This document shows, piece by piece, positions 7,742 through 16,820 of a DNA stretch of 64,000 nt (positions are counted from its first letter, which is position 1; every line of letters begins with the position of its first letter). The notes under the pieces were generated by a model that was not told the DNA's origin, searched no databases, and was given only the letters and a program-made list of their open reading frames with translations. The translations under genes and the position numbers were made by a program. The stretch is taken from positions 1 to 64,000 of the forward strand of contig JAVBWK010000001.1 of assembly GCA_036677505.1 (NCBI GenBank). Direction: 5' to 3'. The stretch is from UBA2227 sp036677505. GTDB lineage: Bacteria; Bacillota_I; Bacilli_A; Erysipelotrichales; Erysipelotrichaceae.

Positions 7742-9124
7742 CTACAACAAGATTTCTTTCGGTTTGAGCTTCAGTATATTAATGATCGGAACGACCGTCG
7801 ATGCGGTCACCGTGAGCATGGCCAGTCCGGTAAACAGCAGGATATACTCATTGGATATTTTGACCGTATAGGCGGCAGCGACTTCTTCTCTTGTCGGGAT
7901 ATCATCATTGACAATATCCACTTTCCCCTTCTGGACTTCCGCAATCAGCAATTGCAGGCGGATAAGTTCCGAAGAGAAACCTTTGGCAATCCATGTCCCC
8001 GCAAATACCGCCAAGGTCAAAGCTAAGGCACTGACGATCCAGACTTCCATCACGACTTGCATTACAATGTTTCGTTTCTTTTCACCCAATGCAAAGTATA
8101 TTCCAATCTCATGCCTGCGCTCTTTAAGATATAATAGGATGATCAGCGAACATACAAACACCGCAATGACCATGGTGAATACCATGACCGCCTCCGCAAT
8201 CATATTCAGCGTGCCGATCGGTCCCAATACGGACAAAATCTGATCATCCGCGAAATTGAATTTAAATGGCATAGGAAGTTTCTTTCCATACAGTTTTCGC
8301 ATTTCAGTCACGGCTTCAAAAGACTCCATCTGTAAAATCGGGATTCTCATTTGCACATTCTGTCGCAGATTGACTCCGACCAAACGATAGTTATGTTTGG
8401 TATTGATGATTTGTTGATCGATCACAATGTTTGGTGCGATAGCTATCGGAAAATTATCCCACCCGATCTGAGTTTCCGAATAGTAATAGATCATATACAC
8501 CTGGAATAATTGTGATGGCAGATACGTTCGGGTAACTTCCGGGCCATCGATGATCCCGATGACTTCCATATCAAACCATTCACTGAACGGTTCAAAATAC
8601 ATAACATAATTACGACCTAACGGGAAGTTGTCTCCCACGCCTATTTCATAGTAATCTGCCATTTGCTTGGAAATGACCATGACATTTGCGCCTTCCGCCA
8701 GTTCCTGCTCCGTAAATGTCCGTCCTTCAATAATTTGCGAGTTTGGCCAGTAATGTTTCAAATCCGGATGTTGAGTTCCTTCAAGAACGACCATCGGAAA
8801 CTGAGTGGTTTCTTTCGCCTGAAATGAATATGAAATTCCGTAATTGTATGATTTAACCCCTTTAAAATTGACGATCTTCTGAAGTTCGCTGTAGGGAATA
8901 TGTTGTCCGACAATGCCGTAAGCCAGTTCCGTGCGTTCCGGAGCAATCGACACCTGTAATCCGATACGGTTTTGAACTTCTGCCGTTACATTGTTGCTTG
9001 CGATTCTGATCGCTAATGATGCAGCCATCAATGTGGTTAATAACGTCACGATGAAAAATAGCAAGAAATTCTTGCCGGGTTTGCGTATGACACTTAACCA
9101 AGCACGCTTCAAAGTGTTCATCAT
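7742..9124 (-). CDS. FtsX/MacB-type ABC permease (second of two)
   Basis: A 460-residue permease with an N-terminal membrane helix (about 12-38), a large extracytoplasmic domain (about 40-310) and three C-terminal helices (about 320-345, 365-385, 430-455), the FtsX/MacB layout. The end matches the partner permease (KPKEILL versus KPKKILL), so the two are related paralogues. It lies 7 bases after the first permease gene. Two unequal permeases plus one ATPase recall the pneumococcal Vex exporter. Confidence 0.88.
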   Translation of the reverse strand: MMNTLKRAWLSVIRKPGKNFLLFFIVTLLTTLMAASLAIRIASNNVTAEVQNRIGLQVSIAPERTELAYGIVGQHIPYSELQKIVNFKGVKSYNYGISYSFQAKETTQFPMVVLEGTQHPDLKHYWPNSQIIEGRTFTEQELAEGANVMVISKQMADYYEIGVGDNFPLGRNYVMYFEPFSEWFDMEVIGIIDGPEVTRTYLPSQLFQVYMIYYYSETQIGWDNFPIAIAPNIVIDQQIINTKHNYRLVGVNLRQNVQMRIPILQMESFEAVTEMRKLYGKKLPMPFKFNFADDQILSVLGPIGTLNMIAEAVMVFTMVIAVFVCSLIILLYLKERRHEIGIYFALGEKKRNIVMQVVMEVWIVSALALTLAVFAGTWIAKGFSSELIRLQLLIAEVQKGKVDIVNDDIPTREEVAAAYTVKISNEYILLFTGLAMLTVTASTVVPIINILKLKPKEILL

Positions 9125-9131
9125 GACCCCC

Positions 9132-10571
9132 TTATAACAAAATTTTCTTCGGTTTGACCGATACGATCAATACCATCGGCACGATCGAAGACAATAAACC
9201 GGTAGTAAGTAAAATGCCATACAAATAAAGTGCATACTCAGCGCTCATCTCGATTGTATACGCGCGGGCCACTTCAGAAGCGCTGATCAATGCGGCTTCC
9301 GATTGATCAACTTTGATGAGTTTTGCTTCATCGACCATCTCTAGCTGCTTCAACACGATTGAGTCCGAGAGTTGTTGAGCCAGGATCTGTCCGGAGAACA
9401 TGGATATCGAAGCGGCTGCAACCGTGATCAGCAGTACTTCCATGACGATCTGCATGACACTGAAAATCTTTTTCTCACCCAATGCACCATAGACACCGAC
9501 TTCATATACACGGTCACGCAGAAACAGTAAGATGACCAGGCTGACACTGAGGATCGTTGCGCCAAAGGCCAGAATAAGGATATATTCAGCAATCAGTGAA
9601 ATGATCAAAACAGGAGCCGCGACCGATTCATAGGCATCGTTGGCCGTAATGACTTCAATCGTTTTATCGTTGATCACTTCTACAGCCATCTGTTTATATT
9701 CGTCCAGATATTCATCCGAAGTCAGGATGATTTTCGGATAGTATGGCTTATACCACAAATCGACCGGATCTTCGTAATATTGCGCATCCGCATACATTTG
9801 TTTATCTGTTAAATATCGCTCGGTCACATACTTGTCCGGAACATAGATATAGTAAAACTCTTCCTTCAGATTTCCCTCTTGATTATATATTTCATCGGTA
9901 TTCAGTTTAAAGAAACCGACAACCTCAATCTCATATGATTCACCGACATAGGTAGCATACTGATGATTGCGTTTGTCTCCGATCTGATGTCGAAATGGGA
10001 TTTTATCACCCAGTTCAATCAGACTGTATTTTGCCAGAAACTCAGGGATTAATCCCACGGCAGCTCCCTGATCGATTTCTGACTGAGTGAGATTGCGCCC
10101 TTGTGTTATGGAGATTTTTTTGCTTTCTAGGTCGAAAAAACGTTCATTTACGACTCCGCGACCGTAAAGGTCATCGGCATAAATGACATATATGTCGCTG
10201 ATGCGATACACCTGCAGATTGCTGTTATTTCCCCGGTAATAAGTGAAGGGATATTGATTGCCTGCATCAAAAACCTCGACTGCCGGATGATTCATCAGTT
10301 GGTCTAGAGTTTCCTTTGAGAAGTTCAGTCGCCTGGGTAAAGGTTTTTCAAACGGATTATTTCCGGAGACTTCCTCTGTATCACTGAGCGGACGGATAGC
10401 GACGGTCGTCCCAAGTTTTTGCCTGATTTCCCTGGCAACTTTCTCGCCGGTCTGTCGGATAGCCAAAGATCCGGCCATGACATTGCCCATGACAAAAAGA
10501 ATCAGAAACAGAATGAATGTTTTTGATCTTCCGCGCACAATGCTTAACCAAGCCCGTTGATAAAACCGCAT
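9132..10571 (-). CDS. FtsX/MacB-type ABC permease (first of two)
   Basis: A 479-residue paralogue of the neighbouring permease: N-terminal helix (about 12-35, FILFLILFVMGNVMAGSLA), long extracytoplasmic domain, and three C-terminal helices ending in VSVKPKKILL. I chose the ATG at 10571, which has SD AAAGGGG 4 bases before it. An upstream in-frame codon would force an overlap with the preceding gene. It is co-transcribed with the small membrane protein, the second permease and the ATPase. The substrate is unknown. Confidence 0.87.
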   Translation of the reverse strand: MRFYQRAWLSIVRGRSKTFILFLILFVMGNVMAGSLAIRQTGEKVAREIRQKLGTTVAIRPLSDTEEVSGNNPFEKPLPRRLNFSKETLDQLMNHPAVEVFDAGNQYPFTYYRGNNSNLQVYRISDIYVIYADDLYGRGVVNERFFDLESKKISITQGRNLTQSEIDQGAAVGLIPEFLAKYSLIELGDKIPFRHQIGDKRNHQYATYVGESYEIEVVGFFKLNTDEIYNQEGNLKEEFYYIYVPDKYVTERYLTDKQMYADAQYYEDPVDLWYKPYYPKIILTSDEYLDEYKQMAVEVINDKTIEVITANDAYESVAAPVLIISLIAEYILILAFGATILSVSLVILLFLRDRVYEVGVYGALGEKKIFSVMQIVMEVLLITVAAASISMFSGQILAQQLSDSIVLKQLEMVDEAKLIKVDQSEAALISASEVARAYTIEMSAEYALYLYGILLTTGLLSSIVPMVLIVSVKPKKILL

Positions 10572-10572
10572 A

Positions 10573-11118
10573 CTATCCCCTTTCTTCAACAAACATCAGA
10601 TCTTTTTTGATCCTGTTAAAAATGACCAGATATAAAATCGCAAACAGTACGGTGCTGATGATTGCCAGTATCGACAGTACCGGAGCGATGACGATGAAAA
10701 CGGAAGCAATCAAGGCGGATATGGCGTGATACTTAAAAATATTGAACAGTCGCTGAGCGTCAGATGGGACCATCAGGTGTGTCTTTATATCCAATATTGC
10801 CTTAGTCAGTAAATATAGAAGATACAGTTCGATGGCCGTAATCACAAAACCCAGTAACCAGTTGAATAGTGTCATGTGTGACATGGATGTGCTTATTGTG
10901 AAGATGTCCATCAGAAAAAAAACAAAGAAGATGATCGCAAGCAGACGTGTAAAAGCTGAAACATTGTCAAATTTGACCGATTTATCTATCATTTGTTTCG
11001 CACCCGCTGATATGAGCAGATATCCGACGAAATCCGGCAATAACGGCAAAATCATGAGATCGAGTGTAATGTTAAAGTTAAAAAATATAAATAATAATCC
11101 GATAAATATCTTTCTCAT
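10573..11118 (-). CDS. Membrane protein in ABC exporter operon, family not recognised
   Basis: A 181-residue protein with about five membrane helices and a basic C-terminal end (NRIKKDLMFVEERG). I do not recognise the family. It ends one base before the first permease gene starts, and that gene's SD lies inside its last codons, so it is the first gene of the exporter operon. It could be an accessory or immunity-like component; the sequence does not decide. Confidence 0.7.
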   Translation of the reverse strand: MRKIFIGLLFIFFNFNITLDLMILPLLPDFVGYLLISAGAKQMIDKSVKFDNVSAFTRLLAIIFFVFFLMDIFTISTSMSHMTLFNWLLGFVITAIELYLLYLLTKAILDIKTHLMVPSDAQRLFNIFKYHAISALIASVFIVIAPVLSILAIISTVLFAILYLVIFNRIKKDLMFVEERG

Positions 11119-11159
11119 GATTTTCCCCCAGTTTGTTCATTTATTACTTTAGCACATTC

Positions 11160-11183
11160 AAAAAGAAGGGGCAACCCTTCTTG
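11160..11183 (-). terminator. Terminator of the mevalonate operon
   Basis: Stem AAGAAGGG / CCCTTCTT (11164-11171 and 11176-11183), loop GCAA, followed on the minus strand by TTTTT. It lies 30 bases after the idi2 (fni) stop. Confidence 0.85.
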
Positions 11184-11213
11184 AAAATTGATAAAAGATT
11201 AAACGATTCACCT

Positions 11214-12263
11214 TTATAAGTTGCGTAAAGTGAACAGTTGCATAGGAATTCTGCGTTGTTCACACCACCGCGTCAGCCTTCGGTCAAGGATCAGATCGCA
11301 TGAACCAAACTCTTCAATCGTGCTTACACCCAACATCAACATAATCATACTCAATTCTTCTTTCCAATGTTCGATGACCGAGATCGTGTAGTTTACACCC
11401 CCGGAATTCAATAAGTTCAGAATCGTCCCGGACAGACCGATGGCTTTGGCTCCCAGAGCAAATGCTTTCGCCATATCCAGCGGATGGCGGATCCCTCCGG
11501 ATGCGATCACTTCAATCTTATCCGAAAGTTCATACCCGTCCATTAAGGATTCGACCGTTGACAGACCCCATTCATCCAGATAGCCCAAAGGCATCGGTCG
11601 GCGGGCATTTTCGATCCGAATAAAATTCGTGCCGCCTCTGCCACTGACATCGATCGTTTTAACACCCAACTGAATCAAATGTCTGATTGTCTGCCGGCTC
11701 ATACCAAACCCGACTTCCTTCACAATGACTTCAATACCGACATTTCTGACAATATCCCGGATATTCTTTTCCCACAAATGAAAATCCCGGTCGCCTTCCG
11801 GCATTACGATCTCCTGCGGTGCATTTAAGTGAATTTGCAATGCATCGGCTTTGAGCGATTGTACAGCTTTTAAGGCATCTTCTACCGTCTTATCTGCTCC
11901 GACATTGGCAAAAATAATGCCCTGTGGATTCACATCGCGGACAACTCGAAAACTCTCTTCTAACGCAGGGTCTTTCAGTGCTGCACTAAACGATCCGGTG
12001 GCCATGGCTAAGCCGGTTGCCTTTGCTACTTGGGCCAGTTGAGCATTGATATTTTTTGCGGTCTCGCTGCCACCGGTCATGGCATTGATGTAAAACGGAA
12101 ATCTCAAGGTCAGTCCGGCAAAAAAAGTTTGAAGACTTATGCTTTCTTTGTTGATTGGAATAGAGCGATGAACAAAACGGATGCGATCGAAATCTGACGA
12201 TGGATTCTCGTCGCTTTGTTGAAGTGCTAAGCGGATATGATCATCTTTTCGATTACTTGTCAT
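11214..12263 (-). CDS. fni: Isopentenyl-diphosphate delta-isomerase, type 2 (FMN-dependent)
   Basis: A 349-residue type 2 IPP isomerase, interconverting IPP and DMAPP. Family landmarks are the MTGGSETAKNINAQLA segment near 62-77, the GSFSAAL segment near 92, the phosphate/FMN-binding SGRGGTNFI near 208 and the barrel motif ASGGIRHPLDMAKAFALGAKAIGLSG near 260-285. It overlaps the phosphomevalonate kinase gene by 4 bases and is the last gene of the mevalonate operon. The length is normal. Confidence 0.95.
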   Translation of the reverse strand: MTSNRKDDHIRLALQQSDENPSSDFDRIRFVHRSIPINKESISLQTFFAGLTLRFPFYINAMTGGSETAKNINAQLAQVAKATGLAMATGSFSAALKDPALEESFRVVRDVNPQGIIFANVGADKTVEDALKAVQSLKADALQIHLNAPQEIVMPEGDRDFHLWEKNIRDIVRNVGIEVIVKEVGFGMSRQTIRHLIQLGVKTIDVSGRGGTNFIRIENARRPMPLGYLDEWGLSTVESLMDGYELSDKIEVIASGGIRHPLDMAKAFALGAKAIGLSGTILNLLNSGGVNYTISVIEHWKEELSMIMLMLGVSTIEEFGSCDLILDRRLTRWCEQRRIPMQLFTLRNL

Positions 12264-13270
12264 AAGACCTCCCTTGAAGCTGCCTTTATGGTCAGCGGTA
12301 TGATGCCTTCTATGGCCAATTCGTTATCCAAATCTCTTTGATAAGAGAAAAAGGCCAGTGCGCAATCTCCTCCTCCGGCACCGGATGATTTCCCGACACC
12401 TCCGTGTTTCTCACAAATATCGATAAATGCCTTGATTCTTTGTGTTTCAATTACAACGTCTGTCAGCTTCTCCAATTGAATAAGCCATTGCCGATATCGG
12501 ACAATCCCTTCCATAAAGCGGACAGCACTTCCTGTATTAGTAAGTTTATCAACGATTTCCTTTGCCTGATCGAGATACTTTTTATTCTTCGAGGAGTGAA
12601 TAAATTCATTTGCTTTCTCAACCTGTGAGTGTGTCGATGCCGGCTGTTGAGTCCAACCGACGATCCAATGCAATTCGGATGGAATATCCACATAGGCTAT
12701 AGATAATTTGAGCCAATCCTTCATCAACAGCTGATCCAATGGCTGACTGATATCAAAATCCTCAAAACGGGTATACCGGATGATCCCGCCATAAACAGCC
12801 GCAGCCAAATCCCCAAATGAACTGCGGACATTCAGTCTCAACTGACTGATGGCACAACATTTGAATATCGATAAAACATCCAAGGAGTGTTGATAATATG
12901 CATTCAACCCTTTGATGATGGCCGCAGTGACCGCAGCGCTAGAACCCAAACCCAACTTCCGTCCGTCGGTATGTTCCAGGTCACTGGATAGCCGGATGGA
13001 TATCGGATGATGGCCGACATGATGAGCGTCAAGCAATTCATAGAACACACGGATAGCCGATATAGCAAAGTTCCAGTATTCATCCGTGATGTCCAAATGA
13101 TCAAACCTGATTTCTGACTGTTGATTTCGCAGCTGAAAGTCTTGTGAGGGTTCGATAACAGCGCGGATACACCGGTGAGTGGCCAGAATCATCGCCGGAT
13201 AACCGGAATGTATCACCGCATATTCACCGGCAATATACAGTTTCCCCCAGCCGATTCCTTCAGCTTTCAT
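12260..13270 (-). CDS. Phosphomevalonate kinase (GHMP family)
   Basis: A 336-residue GHMP kinase with KLYIAGEYAVIH at the start (substrate and fold motif 1), the ATP-binding loop LGLGSSAAVTAAI near 130 and the C-terminal motif GVGKSSGAGGGDCALAF near 290. It phosphorylates mevalonate 5-phosphate, matching mvaK2 of Bacillota. I use the ATG at 13270 rather than the adjacent TTG. The gene overlaps the end of the fused kinase/decarboxylase by 11 bases and the isomerase by 4, so the pathway is made from one transcript. Confidence 0.92.
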   Translation of the reverse strand: MKAEGIGWGKLYIAGEYAVIHSGYPAMILATHRCIRAVIEPSQDFQLRNQQSEIRFDHLDITDEYWNFAISAIRVFYELLDAHHVGHHPISIRLSSDLEHTDGRKLGLGSSAAVTAAIIKGLNAYYQHSLDVLSIFKCCAISQLRLNVRSSFGDLAAAVYGGIIRYTRFEDFDISQPLDQLLMKDWLKLSIAYVDIPSELHWIVGWTQQPASTHSQVEKANEFIHSSKNKKYLDQAKEIVDKLTNTGSAVRFMEGIVRYRQWLIQLEKLTDVVIETQRIKAFIDICEKHGGVGKSSGAGGGDCALAFFSYQRDLDNELAIEGIIPLTIKAASREVL

Positions 13271-15119
13271 CAAGAATCACCGATCCTTCACCGGGCTGAC
13301 ATACAATCATCTGATCTCGATTGATCAGCAATGACAGTCTGTCAACGATTATATTCGCCTGTGAGCGACGTGTAAGCACTTTGACATTCGGTCCGGCATC
13401 CATGGTTGCATAGCATTCAAATCCTTCACGATTGAGTTGGTCGACGAGTCTCATGACTGACAGTGTCTCGGGTTGCCAGTATACGATCGGCGGATCAGCC
13501 GCCATCATACTGGCATGCATGCGCAACGCATTGATTTTGGTGATTTTACCTACAGTTTTGAAATCCTGCTTCTTGATGGCGAGCATCATCTGTTGTAAAT
13601 CAAAATGTGCAGATTCAACCCAGGCCGGATAAAAAGGTGATGTCCTTACGGTATTGCTCATAGCTTCCCTGCTGGAAATCTCCTTGTGCTCCTGACTGAT
13701 AATAACAATAATCATCGCAATATCCCAATCGGCTCTGTCAAACTCAAAGGCATAAGGAACAGATTCTTTCTTCCAAACAGTAAAGCCGCCAAACAGACTG
13801 CGTGTGGCAGAACCAGAACCAAAACGAGTGATTTCTGATAATTCTCTTTTTGACAGGTTGAGATTGAAATAGCGATTCGCTGCCGTGGCCAGAGCTGCAT
13901 ATCCGGAGGCACTGGATGCCAGCCCGGCTGCTGTCGGGAAGTTATTGACCGAAGTGATCATAACAGCATTCTTTCGCATACTTAAAGATCGGAATCGATC
14001 GATGAAACGGAACACTTTATCCTTTTCTTTTCCAGAGATCAACTCACCGTTGAGACAGAATTCATCCGTTTCGGACGTTTCGATCGTCGTGTCCGTATAA
14101 AGTTTATCCAACGTCAATGACAGCGAACTGTTATAAGGAATGACCTGTTCTTCGTTCTCTTTGCCCCAATACTTTACTAAGGCAATGTTGGCGTGAGCTC
14201 TGGCTTTGACTTTCTGCACATTCAAATCCAACACCCAACAATCGGAAGATTTCCATCGGGCCATGACAGCATCCCTGATTTTTTCATCTTGGCACAAGGC
14301 AATCACGCAACCCCCGCGTCCGCCCCCGGTGAGTTTTGCTCCCAAAGCTCCTGCACTTAAAGCCTCATCTGCTGCCTGATCAATCAGCGGATGACTGACT
14401 GAGAGCTGTTTTAAAAGTTCTTGAGCCTGCGTCATCGACTGTCCCAGTTGTACCATATTTCCGCTTTCAATCAGAGATACCGACTGTTCACTCAGTTTCC
14501 CTAACTGATCTAAGGCATCCCGATATTGTTGATCACTCTTAACTAACTCCGCCACATCCGTGACAGCTTGTTTTGTAGAAGCTGAAATCCCGGTATCTTT
14601 AATGACGAGATAACCATGCATTTTTGATTCGATCGGCGATATTCCTTTACCGCGTTTGAAATAGACGGGAACCTTACTGTTGACGATGACTCCATCCAGT
14701 CCGGACGGATTGCCATGAGCGATCGTTTCACCGACATGTACCAATTGAAGAAGCTGTTCTTGAGGAAGATAAATTTTCTTGTATTGATACAGCGCTTTGA
14801 TAATCGATGAGACTACGGCCGCACTGGAACCCATCCCTCTTGACGCAGGAATCTGACTGTTAATCGTAATGGTTAGCGGTTCATTGATCTTAAGTTTTTT
14901 CTTGGTTTCTTTAATGACCTCACATACATGATTTAACTGGGCCGGAGCAAGGATGGTTTTCCCCTGATAAAGCGAGCAAATCAGATAGTCTTCGTTACTT
15001 TTTTCCACAGTCGCAAATACCGTATGCGAAAAAAGCGGTAAAGCAATGGCTCCGTAGCCATACACGACCGCATGTTCTCCCATCAGGATGATTTTTCCGT
15101 GACTGCGAGATTCGTTCAT
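13260..15119 (-). CDS. Fused mevalonate kinase-diphosphomevalonate decarboxylase
   Basis: One 619-residue frame encodes two pathway enzymes. Residues 1 to about 301 are mevalonate kinase: KIILMGEHAVVYG near 9-21, the ATP loop GMGSSAAV at 95-102, and KLTGGGRGGC at 262-271. Residues about 304-619 are diphosphomevalonate decarboxylase: ANIALVKYWGK at 310-320, GLASSASGYAAL at 399-410, RFGSGSATRSLFGGF at 432-446, and the catalytic ATMDAGPNVK near the C-terminus. There is almost no linker. In relatives these are separate, often overlapping genes. Start ATG at 15119 has SD AAAGG. The enzymes are not consecutive in the pathway; the phosphomevalonate kinase step lies between them. Confidence 0.93.
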   Translation of the reverse strand: MNESRSHGKIILMGEHAVVYGYGAIALPLFSHTVFATVEKSNEDYLICSLYQGKTILAPAQLNHVCEVIKETKKKLKINEPLTITINSQIPASRGMGSSAAVVSSIIKALYQYKKIYLPQEQLLQLVHVGETIAHGNPSGLDGVIVNSKVPVYFKRGKGISPIESKMHGYLVIKDTGISASTKQAVTDVAELVKSDQQYRDALDQLGKLSEQSVSLIESGNMVQLGQSMTQAQELLKQLSVSHPLIDQAADEALSAGALGAKLTGGGRGGCVIALCQDEKIRDAVMARWKSSDCWVLDLNVQKVKARAHANIALVKYWGKENEEQVIPYNSSLSLTLDKLYTDTTIETSETDEFCLNGELISGKEKDKVFRFIDRFRSLSMRKNAVMITSVNNFPTAAGLASSASGYAALATAANRYFNLNLSKRELSEITRFGSGSATRSLFGGFTVWKKESVPYAFEFDRADWDIAMIIVIISQEHKEISSREAMSNTVRTSPFYPAWVESAHFDLQQMMLAIKKQDFKTVGKITKINALRMHASMMAADPPIVYWQPETLSVMRLVDQLNREGFECYATMDAGPNVKVLTRRSQANIIVDRLSLLINRDQMIVCQPGEGSVILDES

Positions 15120-15132
15120 AAACAACCTTTCT

Positions 15133-16485
15133 TTATAATAAATATTGTATCAGAAACGGTGCGGCATACAATGACATAAACTGAACTCCATAGTTTACAC
15201 CCAGTTTATTCAATGTTCCGCTGATCAAAGCAATCAGCAAAACACCGAAAATGTTGATCAGACCTGCATCCATATAGGCCAACAGCAAAATGAATGCCAC
15301 AAACAACCCCAACACGGCCTCATGCGGAATCATCTTCAAAATAAAGTTGGTAAAACCGTTGGCAAAACGGCTGATAAATGTATAGGTGATAATGGCAGCA
15401 ATGGTCGCGGCAAACAAGGTAACGATCACAAATTGGGATGTACTCAAGATATGGTGAAGATTATTTTGAAGCGTCAAAACCGGTGGGGCGTTGAACAATG
15501 CGCTTCCCGGACCGATAGCGACCGGTGACAACGGAATGCCCAGAGCCAACAATGGAATCACAATTTGAGACATATATGTGGATTGAGCCATGGCAGATTT
15601 GGCAACGATACTGATCTGGGCACTCTCAGTCACCTGACTGCTTCGCTTGGCCATCAGTTCTCCAATCAGGATGATCAGTCCGACCGGGCTTAAAACAAAC
15701 AGAAAGTTGGTGATCAGTGCTGACAGTGATGCGCTTTCCAGCTCTTTTCTGCTTAGGATTTTAAATGGGTTAAGCGATCTGATTTTCTCATCATTTTTAT
15801 TTAAACGTATCGTCTTGTATCCCGATACTTCCATTTGCTTATACGCGGTTTTATTCAGCAGTGAAAACAGTGAATGAACCAGCGGTCCGATCGTGATAGC
15901 CAAGAAAAACGATGTCGTAATATTGACGTTCTCAGGGATCACACCGATGCCCCAATATAAATGGCGAAGACTTTGAAACAAGATAGCCAATGGCAGGATA
16001 CTCAGCAAAGACAGTACCTTCGCTTTGGATGTCAATGATAAAAAGATGGCTCCGCCGATAAACAAATAGCGGGCATACGGTGATATCAGCGTCGCATACG
16101 GTGCCAACAGGTTTGCCAACAACAATGACAGAGGAACAGAAATAATCAGACTGATCAGACCGGCTGCAGCCATTTTCTTTATGGTCATAGCCGCCATTCC
16201 TTCATTTTTCAAATGAATGGCATTTTCAATCATCGGACTGGAAAGCACTCCGCCCGGAAGCCCGGCCAATGCCGTAGGCATGGCATTGGTAAAGTTCAGT
16301 GTAACAATGGCGGAGATAAAGAAAGCCAATACGACCATAGGGTGAACCTGTGCCAATACAATGACCAAAGTAACCGGTAAAAGCACCGATGTTTCATCTG
16401 TTCCCGGAATAAATCCGATAAATATATAGATAGCGGTTGCAATCAGTATAGCCGCAACGATTTGAATGATCAGTGTTGTTTCCAT
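15133..16485 (-). CDS. TctA-like membrane permease in the mevalonate operon
   Basis: A 450-residue protein with about 10-12 membrane helices. The N-terminal GFIPGTDETSVLLPVTL resembles the GxLPG...LLP motif of the tripartite tricarboxylate TctA family, and the MIENAIHLKNEGMAAMTIKKMA segment matches its first cytoplasmic loop. TctA normally works with a small TctB and an extracellular TctC binding protein. No TctC is nearby; the 84-residue protein before it could take the TctB place. It lies 13 bases from the fused mevalonate enzyme. An organic-acid substrate, possibly mevalonate, is inference. Confidence 0.65.
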   Translation of the reverse strand: METTLIIQIVAAILIATAIYIFIGFIPGTDETSVLLPVTLVIVLAQVHPMVVLAFFISAIVTLNFTNAMPTALAGLPGGVLSSPMIENAIHLKNEGMAAMTIKKMAAAGLISLIISVPLSLLLANLLAPYATLISPYARYLFIGGAIFLSLTSKAKVLSLLSILPLAILFQSLRHLYWGIGVIPENVNITTSFFLAITIGPLVHSLFSLLNKTAYKQMEVSGYKTIRLNKNDEKIRSLNPFKILSRKELESASLSALITNFLFVLSPVGLIILIGELMAKRSSQVTESAQISIVAKSAMAQSTYMSQIVIPLLALGIPLSPVAIGPGSALFNAPPVLTLQNNLHHILSTSQFVIVTLFAATIAAIITYTFISRFANGFTNFILKMIPHEAVLGLFVAFILLLAYMDAGLINIFGVLLIALISGTLNKLGVNYGVQFMSLYAAPFLIQYLL

Positions 16486-16724
16486 GACTCATCCTCAATG
16501 ATCAGATGACGCTTGGGTCTGATCAGAAACACGGATATCAAAAATCCAAGAACAGCTCCGCCAAGTCCCAACAAAAGACCCATCGGCCGATCTCCTTTAG
16601 GAGCAAATGAAAACAACGTGAAGGTCGTTACGGTGGTGATGATCATCGATATCAATAAATGTCGGCTCTCAACGACATCTCCCCAAATCTCGATATATGC
16701 CTTTTCTTTAAGTATTTTCTTCAT
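16470..16724 (-). CDS. Small two-helix membrane protein, possible TctB-like partner
   Basis: An 84-residue protein with two membrane helices (about 23-41 and 47-67) and charged ends. It overlaps the TctA-like gene by 16 bases, and that gene's SD lies within its last codons. Its position and size fit an accessory subunit, but similarity to TctB is not visible. It is the first gene of the mevalonate operon. Confidence 0.6.
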   Translation of the reverse strand: MKKILKEKAYIEIWGDVVESRHLLISMIITTVTTFTLFSFAPKGDRPMGLLLGLGGAVLGFLISVFLIRPKRHLIIEDESWKQH

Positions 16725-16794
16725 ATATCCTCCATGAATACATTCTTATTATACCCAAACCGAGTGAAAAAAGTGAGAATATACACCAAAAGAA

Positions 16795-16820
16795 AAGTCC
16801 TTTCGGACTTAGTACTTCTT
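16795..16820 (-). terminator. Terminator after mtlD
   Basis: Stem AAGTCC / GGACTT (16795-16800, 16805-16810), loop TTTC, followed on the minus strand by TTTTCTTTT. It overlaps the mtlD stop codon. Confidence 0.75.
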
